DNA from: Jannaschia sp. CCS1
GTDB lineage: Bacteria > Pseudomonadota > Alphaproteobacteria > Rhodobacterales > Rhodobacteraceae
Length of the DNA stretch: 64,000 nucleotides
Direction of reading: 5' to 3'
Assembly (NCBI RefSeq): GCF_000013565.1
Contig: NC_007802.1
Span: forward strand, 1,302,001 to 1,366,000
The notes below the pieces were generated by a model that had not been told where the DNA came from, searched no databases, and saw only the letters and a list, made by a program, of their open reading frames with translations. A program made the position numbers and the translations under genes. Position 1 is the first letter of the stretch. Each line of letters opens with the position of its first letter. Positions 8,078-17,089 of the stretch are shown here, piece after piece.

Positions 8078-8553
8078 CCATCACCCGGGATGACGTTGTC
8101 GACTTCATCTACGCCGAGGCGCGGATGCTGGACGAGGGGCGCTTTACCGAATGGTTGGGGCTTTGGCTGCCCGATGCCCATTACTGGATGCCGTTGGACT
8201 ACAATCAGATAGACCCGGTGAACGAGACGTCATTGCTCTATGAGGATCAGTTCATGCTTGGGCTGCGGGTGGAGCGTCTGAACGGCGCCCGCACGTTCAG
8301 CCAAAAGCCCAAAAGCCGCTGCCACCACGTGATCCAGCGCCCGTTTGTGGATATGTTTGACGTGGATGCCGGCACGTTCCAGACCAACACGGCCATGCAC
8401 TATGTCGAGACGCGGCTGGATGAACAGCAACTGCTTGCGCTGACCGCGGTTCATGATTTGGCGCTCGTCGACGGCGCGTTGCGGATCGCGGGCAAAAAGG
8501 TTGTGCTGCTAAACTCGGACGCCGCGTTCGGCAATATTCAGTTGCTGCCATGA
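8074..8553 (+). CDS. Aromatic ring-hydroxylating dioxygenase small (beta) subunit
   Basis: 159 residues of the NTF2-like cone fold of dioxygenase beta subunits (EARMLDEGRFTEWLGLWLPDAHYWMP near the N-terminus and the conserved HVIQRP segment). It has a structural role in the alpha3beta3 hexamer. It overlaps both neighbours by ATGA, showing translational coupling. Its presence makes this a true two-subunit dioxygenase rather than an alpha-only demethylase, despite the vanillate-type reductase. Confidence 0.9.
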   Translation: MTITRDDVVDFIYAEARMLDEGRFTEWLGLWLPDAHYWMPLDYNQIDPVNETSLLYEDQFMLGLRVERLNGARTFSQKPKSRCHHVIQRPFVDMFDVDAGTFQTNTAMHYVETRLDEQQLLALTAVHDLALVDGALRIAGKKVVLLNSDAAFGNIQLLP

Positions 8554-9275
8554 GCGATCTGACAGCCGTCATTACGGGCGGGAACAAGGGGATCGGCGCC
8601 GATCTGGCGCGCGCGTTGCTCGATCGGGACTACACCGTCGTCTCGGTCTCCCGCCATGCGCCCGATTGGACCCATCCGCGATTGTCCTCGGTGGAGGCGG
8701 ATTTGCTGAACGCGGAGACAGTCAAGCTCGCGGCGGACCATATCGCCGCAACCCATGACGTCAGCCATCTGATCCACAATGCAGGGATGATCTGGCCCAA
8801 TCTGGTGGAGGAGGCGCAGCCCTCGGACATCACCGGCCTGGCACAACTGCACCTCGGCTCGGCGCTAACGCTGCTGCAAGCCACGCTACCCTCAATGAAA
8901 GCGCGCGGCATGGGGCGGGTCATGTTCAATGCCTCCCGTGCGGCCCTCGGCGCGCCCACGCGCACGGCCTACAGCGCCAGCAAGGCAGGTATGATCGGCA
9001 TGGCGCGCACCTGGGCGTTGGAACTTGCGCCACATGGCATCACCGTGAACGTCGTCGCCCCCGGTCCGATCCTGACGGACAATTTCTGGGGCATCATAGA
9101 CAAAGACAGCCCCCAGCAAGAGGCGCTGGCCAAACGTATCCCGGTGGGTCGGCTTGGCACGGTCGAGGACGTCACCAACGCGTTCCTGTTTTTCTGCGAT
9201 CCGACCAATGGGTTCGTGACGGGGCAAACGCTCTATGTGTGCGGTGGGGCCAGCGTTGGGACGCTCCAGATCTAG
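8550..9275 (+). CDS. Short-chain dehydrogenase/reductase, probable cis-dihydrodiol dehydrogenase
   Basis: 241 residues, a classical SDR with all motifs: the cofactor loop GGNKGIG near residue 10, NAG at ~75, a catalytic Ser in NASRAAL and the YSASK catalytic Tyr/Lys, then the PGPILT segment. It is the last gene of the dioxygenase operon (ATGA overlap), where a dehydrogenase that re-aromatises the cis-diol is expected. That substrate is inferred from position. Confidence 0.88.
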   Translation: MSDLTAVITGGNKGIGADLARALLDRDYTVVSVSRHAPDWTHPRLSSVEADLLNAETVKLAADHIAATHDVSHLIHNAGMIWPNLVEEAQPSDITGLAQLHLGSALTLLQATLPSMKARGMGRVMFNASRAALGAPTRTAYSASKAGMIGMARTWALELAPHGITVNVVAPGPILTDNFWGIIDKDSPQQEALAKRIPVGRLGTVEDVTNAFLFFCDPTNGFVTGQTLYVCGGASVGTLQI

Positions 9276-10133
9276 CGCGCGCATCTCGATTGGGCGCGAA
9301 GGATGTCCTGACCCAGGCCCGCATGGTACTCATTTTGGCACCAACGAGGTCAAGACCAGGTTGCGCCAAATGGAACGCACATCTTCGGTCGACGTTCGTC
9401 CTCGACGAAAGCAAGGGTATCGAACGGGGAAGACTTGACAATCGGAGTGCTGAAAACCCCTGCAACCACAACAACATGGCCAATCTTGTGAAGTACGGCG
9501 AACTTCGGCTCTGAGATGATGTTAACGCAGACCGAGGTATGCGAAAGCGGCAGCTATGGCGCGTAACTTCTGTGCCGATGCCTCCCGTAGCCTCAGCACA
9601 GTGGACGGGGTCGCGGACAATTGAGGAGGAGCGTATCGGCCCGATGGGGCCAACATGCCCGCCCATGGAGCCGTTGCCAATGCGGGTGTCTTCGTGGAAC
9701 CGGGGGTGACCCGGCAATGCGCGCTGACCTGTCGCGCCACCGGCTGACGGGACGCTCGGCCTTAGCCGAAACCCCGCGACAACGTTTCCAAGTTTCATAC
9801 GACATCCGACCCGGACAGATCTTCAGGATCGGCAAATCTCGCACCAACCTCTCTCCCCACGAAGCCCAATCAAACCACTCTGTATGCAGATTGATCCGCA
9901 TCAGCGCGGTCTTAGCGATGGTTCAGGCCTTCGAGGCCGGGCACATTACCTGAGATGCGCCAAGGTGAATACCCGGCTGCCCCCGTGTTCATTGCGAAGG
10001 CGGCCCGGCTTGGGGATAGCTATGACCGTCTCAAATGCGATCAAATCAGGCACGACGCACAAACGGTGGACCAATGTCTGCAACGAGGTTGCGGCGGGAC
10101 GCCTTCGCGTCCGCGATCTGGCCCGCGAACCAG
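9276..10133 (+). other. Long gap without a convincing gene
   Basis: About 860 bases between the SDR and the LacI-type gene. Both strands have only short open frames with arginine/proline/serine-rich translations typical of out-of-frame GC-rich DNA. None has a ribosome site plus a recognisable motif, and I see no transposase motif, terminal inverted repeats or tRNA cloverleaf. It may be decayed coding sequence. Confidence 0.5.
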
Positions 10134-11159
10134 TCATCGGATCGCGGGTGGGCTGAGGGATCCACGGAGGCGAATATCCGCAACAAGCTCATGGCGGCGA
10201 AGGGGAGTTCCGTTCTCCAGAAGGTCGATCAGCGCCTTTGCGGCAAGACGCCCCATTTCGCTGTGGGGGACGTGAACGGTCGTCAGTTCGGGATGGGTGA
10301 CCTGTGTAAGCTCGATATCATCAAAACCGACGATTGATACATCGTCGGGGACAATCATGCCCATCTTCCGCGCCTCTCTCAGCGCGCCCACCGCAAGCAC
10401 GTCATTGGCGCAAAATACGACTGTCGGGCGTCTGGCCATCTGCATCACATCGGCAAATGCGCTCGCCCCCGTTTCGATACTGTAGTTGGTCACGACAAGG
10501 GTGAGGTCCTTCTCCGGCAGGCCCATTTCGCGAATGGCTTCGTACACGCCGTCTTCGCGCGCTGCGACACGGTCGTTTGACCCGCGGTCCACGGAAATCA
10601 TCGCAAGCCGCCGGTGACCGAGGCGCAAAACCTCGCGCGCCAGGCTTCGCATGGAGCCGCGATTGTCGAACCCGATAGAGGGCCGGGACTGCGACGCGTC
10701 AAACGCCCAGGTGACAAGGGCTGGGATGTTGCGGGAGTGCAGGTATTTGAAGATCTCGGGGTCCCGCTCGTAGCCGATGAGCAACAGCGCGTCGGCGCCG
10801 CGGGCCACCAGCGACCTGATCTGCCGCTCCTCCAGGTCCTGTTGGTAGGAGGAGCTTGCCACCAGGAGGGTGTAGCCGTTGGCGTCCAGCTCCTCCTGGA
10901 AGGCTTGGATGCCGCGCGCGAAAACCGCGTTCTCCATCGTCGGAATGATGGCACCGATGGTCTTGGTGCGCTGCGCCGCCATCACCCGCGCGCCGAAATT
11001 GGGAGTATAGCCCAAGGCGTCAATCGCGCTGTCGACTTTTTTGCGGGTCTTCATGGACACCTGATCCGGCAGGTTCAGGCACCGCGAGACTGTTGCCGTC
11101 GAGACCTCGGCCAGATCCGCAACGTCTTGCAATGTAGGAATGGCGCGACTGTCGTTCAT
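10134..11159 (-). CDS. LacI family transcriptional regulator
   Basis: 341 residues. The N-terminal helix-turn-helix TLQDVADLAEVSTATVSRCL and hinge (residues ~9-60) are followed by a periplasmic-binding-protein-like effector domain (GAIIPTMENAVFARGIQAFQ; C-terminal SIVGFDDIELTQVTHPELTTV). It is transcribed away from the second TRAP operon. Two LacI-style palindromes lie in the shared upstream region, so it probably represses that operon and itself until a sugar or organic acid ligand binds. Confidence 0.93.
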   Translation of the reverse strand: MNDSRAIPTLQDVADLAEVSTATVSRCLNLPDQVSMKTRKKVDSAIDALGYTPNFGARVMAAQRTKTIGAIIPTMENAVFARGIQAFQEELDANGYTLLVASSSYQQDLEERQIRSLVARGADALLLIGYERDPEIFKYLHSRNIPALVTWAFDASQSRPSIGFDNRGSMRSLAREVLRLGHRRLAMISVDRGSNDRVAAREDGVYEAIREMGLPEKDLTLVVTNYSIETGASAFADVMQMARRPTVVFCANDVLAVGALREARKMGMIVPDDVSIVGFDDIELTQVTHPELTTVHVPHSEMGRLAAKALIDLLENGTPLRRHELVADIRLRGSLSPPAIR

Positions 11160-11237
11160 CTGGGCTCAACCTGGGGGTGAAAGCATGGATGGCATGACAA
11201 TCGGCCAAAACCGCCACGGTTCCAATGCTACACGAAA

Positions 11238-11274
11238 TGTAAGCGCTTGCATTTTAAAATTGTAACAGCTTACA
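11238..11274. promoter_or_regulatory. Tandem LacI-type operators
   Basis: Two palindromes share one layout: TGTAA-GCGC-TTGCA at 11238-11251 and TGTAA-CAGC-TTACA at 11261-11274, centres 23 bases apart (about two helical turns). The first has the central GCGC core common in LacI-family operators. They sit between the divergent LacI-type gene and the TRAP operon. Confidence 0.7.
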
Positions 11275-11315
11275 TTGGCGAACAGGATTCGTATGTCGGG
11301 AGGGACAGACGAGCT

Positions 11316-11537
11316 ATGGCTTTCTTGGCAGCGGCTATTTTACTGGCGGCCTTCATCGGTAACGTCATCTTGGGAGCGTCATCCAACTCGGCCATCCTTG
11401 GCAATGTGGGGGAGATGTTGCTTCTGCTGTCGGCGTCGATTTTGTTCGTCATCGGGATCCTGAAAAAAGAAGCAGACGCCAAGGCAGAGGCCGCAGCAGC
11501 CCAAGCCCGCGTCGACGACGTCCAGGGAGGACACTGA
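11316..11537 (+). CDS. Small two-helix membrane protein ahead of the TRAP binding-protein gene
   Basis: 73 residues from the ATG at 11316, with GGGAGGG upstream. An earlier TTG at 11247 lies inside the operator and is rejected. Two hydrophobic stretches (about residues 2-20 and 25-43) are followed by a charged, alanine-rich tail (KKEADAKAEAAAAQARVDD). It ends one base before the TTG start of the TRAP binding protein, so it is co-transcribed and probably translationally coupled. I do not recognise the family. An accessory or assembly role for the TRAP system is only a guess from position. Confidence 0.65.
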   Translation: MAFLAAAILLAAFIGNVILGASSNSAILGNVGEMLLLLSASILFVIGILKKEADAKAEAAAAQARVDDVQGGH

Positions 11538-11538
11538 T

Positions 11539-12684
11539 TTGGATCACGACACTCAAGAGCTGAAGTCGGCAGAGCGCCGCAATTTCCTGAAGCTGACCGG
11601 CGCAGGTGCATTCACCGCCGCCATGGTCGCCGGTGGCGCGGGCATGCTGTGGTCGACTGAGGCCGCAGCCCAGACCCAACAGGAAGAGGCCGCGCGCGAA
11701 GCCGCAGCCGAGCACATTATGACGCTGGCCACGGCCTATGTTCTGGGTGCCTCGCGCAGCTATCCGATCATGCAACTGGACCTGAAAGAGAATATCCAGA
11801 ACATGACCAACGGCAAAGTCTATGTGCGTCTCGCGCCGGGCGGTCAGTTGGGGGCAGGGGGCGCTTTGGCTCAGGCCGTGCAATCCGGCACGATCCAATG
11901 CGCGCAGCACTCGCTGGCCAACTTCGCACCGTTTGCCTCCGCCGTTGATCTGATCAACCTGCCGTATTTCTGCGGCTCCAACCAGCGCTTCACCAACCTG
12001 ACCTCGTCGGATGCTTGGAAAGAAGAAGTGGACCCGCGTATCGGAGAGTCTGGTTTCAAAGCCCTGATGTATATCGTCATCGACCCCCGCGTCGTGGCCG
12101 TGCGCCAGGGCGGCGACGCGATCATCACGCCCGCCGACATGGAAGGCGTCAAGTTCCGCGTTCCCGGATCTGCAATGTTGCAGCAATACTACCGTATGGT
12201 CGGCGCCAACCCGACGCCCGTGGCCTGGGGTGAGACACCGTCCGCGATCCGCCAGGGTGTGGCCGACGCACTCGACCCGTCCGTGGGCGCATTGCACGTC
12301 TTCGGCTTTGGTGAAATCCTCAGCCATGTGACCTTCACGCAGGCCGTGCCCGACAGCCAAGTCTACTCGGTCAATCTGGAATGGTTCAACTCGCTGCCTG
12401 CCGACGTGCAGGAAGGCATTGAGTTTGCAGGCGAAGTCACCCAGCAGCAGAACCTGGCCAAAGTGCCCTCGGCGCGGTCCTACGCGATGTCCCAATTGTC
12501 GGCAAATGGGGTGGAGTTCCACTCCCTGTCGGACGATCAACTGGCCGAGTGGCAGTCCGTGGGCGGCTATCAATTGCCCGATTGGGACGAGTTCAAAGTC
12601 GATCTGGCCGGCTCCATGGAGACCTTCGCCCGTCTTGAGGAAGCCGCAGGCACCGCCAGCCGCTACTACGTCCACGACGCCTAA
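11539..12684 (+). CDS. TRAP transporter substrate-binding protein with Tat signal (DctP family)
   Basis: 381 residues starting at TTG, with GGGAGG eight bases upstream. No ATG can replace it without cutting the signal. The N-terminus carries a twin-arginine motif (RRNFLKLTG) and a hydrophobic core ending near AAAQ, so it is exported folded. The mature part has the DctP fold with KFRVPGS (ligand arginine) and PTPVAWGETPSAIRQGVADALD, similar to TRAP receptors that often dimerise. A stem-loop terminator follows before the permease genes. The ligand is unknown; regulation by LacI suggests a carbohydrate-derived acid. Confidence 0.92.
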   Translation: MDHDTQELKSAERRNFLKLTGAGAFTAAMVAGGAGMLWSTEAAAQTQQEEAAREAAAEHIMTLATAYVLGASRSYPIMQLDLKENIQNMTNGKVYVRLAPGGQLGAGGALAQAVQSGTIQCAQHSLANFAPFASAVDLINLPYFCGSNQRFTNLTSSDAWKEEVDPRIGESGFKALMYIVIDPRVVAVRQGGDAIITPADMEGVKFRVPGSAMLQQYYRMVGANPTPVAWGETPSAIRQGVADALDPSVGALHVFGFGEILSHVTFTQAVPDSQVYSVNLEWFNSLPADVQEGIEFAGEVTQQQNLAKVPSARSYAMSQLSANGVEFHSLSDDQLAEWQSVGGYQLPDWDEFKVDLAGSMETFARLEEAAGTASRYYVHDA

Positions 12685-12691
12685 CACCGAA

Positions 12692-12723
12692 GGGCCTCGC
12701 CGAATACCGGCGGGGCCCTTTTT
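12692..12723 (+). terminator. Intrinsic terminator between TRAP binding-protein and permease genes
   Basis: An 11-bp stem (12692-12702 with 12708-12718, one non-Watson-Crick pair) with a 5-base loop is followed by five Ts. It lies inside the operon, so it should attenuate rather than end transcription, leaving more binding-protein mRNA than permease mRNA. Confidence 0.75.
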
Positions 12724-12803
12724 CGGTCAAGACCGATCCAACACGCCAATGCCATTCCACCGCACGCCCGGCCCATGATTGCAGGGCTGGCCAGGGGGTC
12801 CCC

Positions 12804-13319
12804 ATGTCCAACTTTCTCAGTCACCTGAACAAAAACGCCGAACGTTGGCTGCTTTTGGTGTTCTACGTCATGCTTGTGGGGACCATGTTTATCGAGGTCG
12901 TGCGGCGCGAGGTCTTTGCCTATTCCTCCATTTGGGGGGAGGAGATGGTGCGCTATTCCTTCATCTACCTGGCCTGGGTCGGTGCGGCCTCGGCGGTGAA
13001 AGAGCGTGGGCACATCCGGATCGACGTGATCCTGAATTATGTACCGCCCACCGTGAAAACGCTGATCTACATCTTCGGCGACATCATCATGTTTGTCGTG
13101 GCCTGTATCGCGCTCTATTGGTCATGGGAGGCGGTGCATGTGTCGTGGAAATTCGGCTCCGTGACCCATGGCTTGCGCATCAGCCAAACCTTCTTCCTGT
13201 TCGCCGTGCCGTTTGGTTTTGCCCTGGTCATCCTGAGGCTCATCCAATCCTTCCTGCGCGATGTCTCCGACCTTCGTAACGGCCGTGCCGTCTACGAAGG
13301 CGACAAGCTGTTCGACTGA
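12804..13319 (+). CDS. TRAP transporter small permease (DctQ family)
   Basis: 171 residues with four membrane segments and the KERGHIRIDVI motif characteristic of DctQ between helices two and three. It is followed after 12 bases by the large permease. A weak ribosome site (AGGGGGT) precedes the ATG. It completes the second TRAP system. Confidence 0.9.
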   Translation: MSNFLSHLNKNAERWLLLVFYVMLVGTMFIEVVRREVFAYSSIWGEEMVRYSFIYLAWVGAASAVKERGHIRIDVILNYVPPTVKTLIYIFGDIIMFVVACIALYWSWEAVHVSWKFGSVTHGLRISQTFFLFAVPFGFALVILRLIQSFLRDVSDLRNGRAVYEGDKLFD

Positions 13320-13331
13320 GGGGGCAGGCAC

Positions 13332-14663
13332 ATGCTTTGGCAACAACTCCAACAACAAACTATTGAGCTTGGCTGGGATTTCTACGTCCCGATCATCGTC
13401 TTCGTGATCCTCGTCGCCCTGGCCGTTCCGGTCTGGGCCTCCATCGGGGCGGCGGCGATCATCATGTTGATGATGTCCGGCGCTTTGCCCCTGTCATTGG
13501 TCGGTGAAAGCCTGTTCCACGGCATTGACCACTTCGCCCTGACCGCCGTGCCGCTGTTTATTCTGACCGGTGACGTGCTGGTCCGAACGGGGCTGTCGAA
13601 GAAGTTTCTTGATGTGGCCGAAGCCATCACCTGTTGGGCCAAGGGGGGCTTCGGCTCGGCTACGGTTCTGGTCTGCGGCATGTTCGCCGCGATTTCGGGC
13701 TCGGACGCAGCGGGGGCCGCTGCCGTGGGTCGCATGACCATCGCGCGATTGGTGGAATCCGGCTATCCGCGCCCCTATGCCTGTGCGCTGGTCGCCGCGG
13801 GCGCCTGCACCGGTATCCTGATCCCGCCGTCGATTGCCTATATCGTCATCGGGCTGGTGCTGGGTGTGAACGTCTCCATCCTGTTTCTGGCGGCTGTGAT
13901 CCCCGGCACTTTGGTTCTGGGCGCGATCCTGTTGACCAACATCATTGTCAATCGCCGCCATGCCTATGAGGGCGGCGGGTTGATGACCGCCGGTGAGTGG
14001 GCCGCGAACCTTTGGAAGACGATCAAGTCCGGTTGGTACGCGTTTCTGGTGCCCGGCATCATCTTCTACGGTATCTTCTCTGGCCGTCTGACCCCGACCG
14101 AAGCCGGGGCCGTTGCCGTCGTGACCTGTATCGCCATCGGCTTCATTATCGGCACGCTGAAATTCAGCGACTTCCCCGCGATGCTGGTCAGTTCTGCCAA
14201 GGTGAACGGGGTGATCCTGCCGATCATCGCCTTCTCCCTGCCACTGGCCCAAGCCCTCGCCATTCTTGGTGTGCCGCAGGGGTTTGTTGCCGCCGCGACG
14301 GGTGTCAGCGATGATCCTCGTGTCTTGATCCTGATGATGATCCTGATCCTGATTGCGGCCGGTTGTGTGATGGAGACGACGCCCAATATCGTGATCCTGG
14401 CGCCGATCCTGTTCCCGCTGGCCCAGAACATCGGCATGAACGAGATCCAGTTCTGCGTCATGATGATCACCGCGCTCGGCGTGGGCTTTATTACCCCGCC
14501 GCTTGGGCTCAACCTATTCGTGGTGTCGGGGATAACGGGGGAATCGATCCTCAAGATCGCAGCGCGCGCCGTGCCGTTTGTGGGCTTCATGCTGATCGTG
14601 ACGCTGATGATTGCCTACATCCCCTGGATCTCAACGGCGCTTCTGCCTGATGTGTATCGCTAG
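13332..14663 (+). CDS. TRAP transporter large permease (DctM family)
   Basis: 443 residues, about 12 membrane segments. The family motifs GACTGILIPPSIAYIV and GFITPPLGLNLFVVSGI are present at the expected thirds of the protein. It forms the ion-coupled channel. It is preceded by GGGGGCAGG and followed by a UspA gene in the same operon. Confidence 0.93.
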   Translation: MLWQQLQQQTIELGWDFYVPIIVFVILVALAVPVWASIGAAAIIMLMMSGALPLSLVGESLFHGIDHFALTAVPLFILTGDVLVRTGLSKKFLDVAEAITCWAKGGFGSATVLVCGMFAAISGSDAAGAAAVGRMTIARLVESGYPRPYACALVAAGACTGILIPPSIAYIVIGLVLGVNVSILFLAAVIPGTLVLGAILLTNIIVNRRHAYEGGGLMTAGEWAANLWKTIKSGWYAFLVPGIIFYGIFSGRLTPTEAGAVAVVTCIAIGFIIGTLKFSDFPAMLVSSAKVNGVILPIIAFSLPLAQALAILGVPQGFVAAATGVSDDPRVLILMMILILIAAGCVMETTPNIVILAPILFPLAQNIGMNEIQFCVMMITALGVGFITPPLGLNLFVVSGITGESILKIAARAVPFVGFMLIVTLMIAYIPWISTALLPDVYR

Positions 14664-14705
14664 TTTGGAGCTGCCCCACGGCCCGTTTTTGAAAGGAGAC
14701 CTGCA

Positions 14706-15119
14706 ATGTACGACCACATTATCGTGCCAATGGCGCTGGATCATGGCTTTGGGGCAACGGCGCTGACACTGGCGCAAACGCTTCTGAATGAGGGCGGGCG
14801 GATCACGGTGCTTCATGTCTATGAGCAGCCGTCCGGCACAGTGAATGCCTATCTGGATGAGGGGACAGTGCGTCAGGCCTTTGCCGCAGCGGAGGCCAAG
14901 CTGGCCACCCGCATGACAAATGTTCCCAACGCCGAAGCTGTTGTCGTCAAAGGCCACAGCGGGCGCACGATCATAGACTTCGCAGCCAGCAAGAATGCCG
15001 ATTGCATCATCATCGGATCTCACAAACCGGGTTTGATTGACTACCTCCTCGGTTCGACCGCCGCCCGCGTCGTGCGCCACGCGCACTGCGCCGTGCATGT
15101 GTTGCGTGATCCCGAATAG
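14706..15119 (+). CDS. Universal stress protein (UspA family), TRAP-associated
   Basis: 137 residues, a single Usp domain. The ATP-binding signature is present towards the C-terminus (IGSHKPGLIDYLLGSTAARVVRHA, a G-x-x-x-x-G...GS/T pattern). An AAAGGAG site precedes the ATG. UspA proteins encoded directly after a DctM gene, such as TeaD of the ectoine TRAP system, modulate transporter activity in response to ATP. A similar regulatory role is likely here. Confidence 0.88.
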   Translation: MYDHIIVPMALDHGFGATALTLAQTLLNEGGRITVLHVYEQPSGTVNAYLDEGTVRQAFAAAEAKLATRMTNVPNAEAVVVKGHSGRTIIDFAASKNADCIIIGSHKPGLIDYLLGSTAARVVRHAHCAVHVLRDPE

Positions 15120-15128
15120 CGGTCATGT

Positions 15129-15145
15129 CCGGACGATCTGTCCGG
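15129..15145. other. Small hairpin between convergent genes
   Basis: A perfect 6-bp inverted repeat (CCGGAC / GTCCGG, 5-base loop) lies in the 53-base gap between the converging uspA and ABC ATPase genes. No T-run follows on either strand, so its use as a terminator is uncertain. Confidence 0.3.
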
Positions 15146-15172
15146 CGCGGCCCCGAGTGCCGCCAGATGGTT

Positions 15173-16207
15173 CTAATCTGACAGCACCGGTTCCGCCACG
15201 TTCGGGTTGGTCCGGATGCGCGCGCCCGATTGGTCGAAGCGATAGGTATCGGCGTCGTCAAACGTGATCGACGTGGCCTCATCGGGCGCGACATGGTGCT
15301 GGCCGAACAGCCGGACGGTCATCTGTGTGCCATCGGCAATCTCCAGCAGGACGTTAGTGTCCCCGCCCAGATTTTCCACATGGCTGACCACCGCCTTGAT
15401 CCGCCCATTGTCCGACAGGCGGATGTGTTCCGGGCGGATGCCAATGGTTGTGCCGGGGGTGCCGCCGACCGTCTCTGCGGGCAGAAAGTTCATCGATGGC
15501 GCGCCAAGGAAGCCCGCGACGAACTGGTTGGCGGGATTGTTATACAGCTCCATGGGGGAGCCGACCTGTTCCACCCGACCATCGCGCAGCACGACGATCT
15601 TATCGGCCAAGGTCATCGCTTCGGTCTGGTCGTGGGTGACGTAGACCATGGAGGCGTCCAGCGTGCGGTGCAGGCGCGCGATCTCGATCCGCGTGTTCAT
15701 CCGCAGCGCTGCGTCGAGGTTGGAGAGCGGCTCATCAAAGAGGAACAACTTGGGCTGGCGCACCACAGCGCGGCCAATGGCGACGCGCTGGCGCTGCCCA
15801 CCCGACAGCTCGGACGGACGCCGATCCAGATACTCGCCAAGCGATAGCATCCGCGCAGCCTCGGTCACACGCGCCTCAATCTCATCCTTTGGGCGCCTTT
15901 CCTGCTTGAGGCCAAGGGCCATGTTCCCTTTGACGGTCAGGTGCGGATAGAGGGCATAGGACTGGAATACCATCGCGATACCACGTTTGGCGGGCGGGAC
16001 GGCGTTAACAGCATCGCCGCCAATGCTGATCTCGCCGCTTGTGGCATCTTCCAGCCCGGAAATGACACGCAGCAGCGTGGACTTGCCGCAGCCGGACGGG
16101 CCGATGAAGACGACGAATTCTCCGTCCTCAACCTCCAGATTGATATCGTGCAGCACCTGCACCTTGCCGAAGGATTTGGTGACGTTTTTGAGGGTCAAAG
16201 CAGTCAT
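15173..16207 (-). CDS. ABC transporter ATP-binding protein (MalK/UgpC type)
   Basis: 344 residues. Walker [10 protein letters not shown] (~35-45), signature LSGGQRQRV, Walker [13 protein letters not shown] and an H-loop in VTHDQTEAM. The C-terminal ~100 residues form the regulatory OB/TOBE domain usual for CUT1 importers ([10 protein letters not shown]). It is the last gene of the murQ-binding protein-permease-permease-ATPase operon and energises uptake of an oligosaccharide or amino sugar. Confidence 0.93.
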   Translation of the reverse strand: MTALTLKNVTKSFGKVQVLHDINLEVEDGEFVVFIGPSGCGKSTLLRVISGLEDATSGEISIGGDAVNAVPPAKRGIAMVFQSYALYPHLTVKGNMALGLKQERRPKDEIEARVTEAARMLSLGEYLDRRPSELSGGQRQRVAIGRAVVRQPKLFLFDEPLSNLDAALRMNTRIEIARLHRTLDASMVYVTHDQTEAMTLADKIVVLRDGRVEQVGSPMELYNNPANQFVAGFLGAPSMNFLPAETVGGTPGTTIGIRPEHIRLSDNGRIKAVVSHVENLGGDTNVLLEIADGTQMTVRLFGQHHVAPDEATSITFDDADTYRFDQSGARIRTNPNVAEPVLSD

Positions 16208-16238
16208 GTCGGGACACTCCCAAGGTTGAGGACAGGGA

Positions 16239-17078
16239 TCATTTGACGGCGCCGGAGGTGATGCCGCGGATCAGTTGGCGTGAGAAGATGACGTAGAGGA
16301 CCATAACCGGCAGGATCGCCATCGACAGCGCGGACAGCACCGCGTTCCAGTCGGTCACGAACTGGCCGATGAAAACCTGAGAGCCAAGCGTGAGGGTCTT
16401 GGTTTCCTCCGCCGGGGCCAGGATCAGGGGGAACCACAGGTCATTCCAGATCGGGATCATGTTGAACACGGCGACGGTTGCCATGGCCGGACGGACCAGC
16501 GGCAAAACAAGGCGGAAGAAGATTGTGTATTCATTCAACCCATCAATGCGGCCCGCGTTTTTCAGGTCATCACTCACCTGTCGCATGAATTCCGACAGAA
16601 TGAAGACGGCCAGCGGCAGGCCTTGCGCGGTGTAGACCAGGATCAGCGCCCAGAGCGTGTTCACCAGACCGGTGGATACCATCATCTCAAGAATTGCGAC
16701 GGTGCCGATGCGGATCGGGATCATGATGCCGAGCGCCAGATAGAGGCCCATCAGCGTGTTGCCCTTGAACTTGTATTCGGTCAGCGCGAAGGCGGCCATG
16801 GCCCCGAACAGCAGGACAAGGAACAGGGAGGCGACGGTGACGATCAGCGAGTTCTGAAAGTAGAGGAAGAAATCGCCTTGGTTGAAGACCGTCTCGTATC
16901 CGACGGTTGAGAAACTTTCCCCATCCGGGAGGGCCAGAGGCTCACGAAAGATCGACCGCCGCTCCTTGAAGCTATTGATGAGGATCACAAACACCGGAAA
17001 CAGGGCGATGACCGTGTAGAAGATCAGGATGCCATGGGCGGCGAAGAGGTTGACGGGATTGCGGCGTGCTTTGTTCAT
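16239..17078 (-). CDS. ABC transporter permease, CUT1 family (MalG/LacG type)
   Basis: 279 residues with six membrane segments and the cytoplasmic EAA-type loop ([28 protein letters not shown]) that docks on the ATPase. It partners the MalF-type permease encoded 11 bases upstream. Its location in the amino-sugar operon suggests GlcNAc, MurNAc or chitobiose-like substrates. Confidence 0.92.
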   Translation of the reverse strand: MNKARRNPVNLFAAHGILIFYTVIALFPVFVILINSFKERRSIFREPLALPDGESFSTVGYETVFNQGDFFLYFQNSLIVTVASLFLVLLFGAMAAFALTEYKFKGNTLMGLYLALGIMIPIRIGTVAILEMMVSTGLVNTLWALILVYTAQGLPLAVFILSEFMRQVSDDLKNAGRIDGLNEYTIFFRLVLPLVRPAMATVAVFNMIPIWNDLWFPLILAPAEETKTLTLGSQVFIGQFVTDWNAVLSALSMAILPVMVLYVIFSRQLIRGITSGAVK

Positions 17079-17089
17079 CGTCCCACTCC

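Noticed and set aside
9276-10133. Possible insertion-sequence remnant
   Set aside because: No DDE or other transposase motif, no terminal inverted repeats and no target duplication could be found by reading.
11449-12687. 412-codon minus-strand frame over the TRAP binding protein
   Set aside because: Shadow; glycine/histidine/valine-rich with no domain, while the plus strand is a clear DctP.
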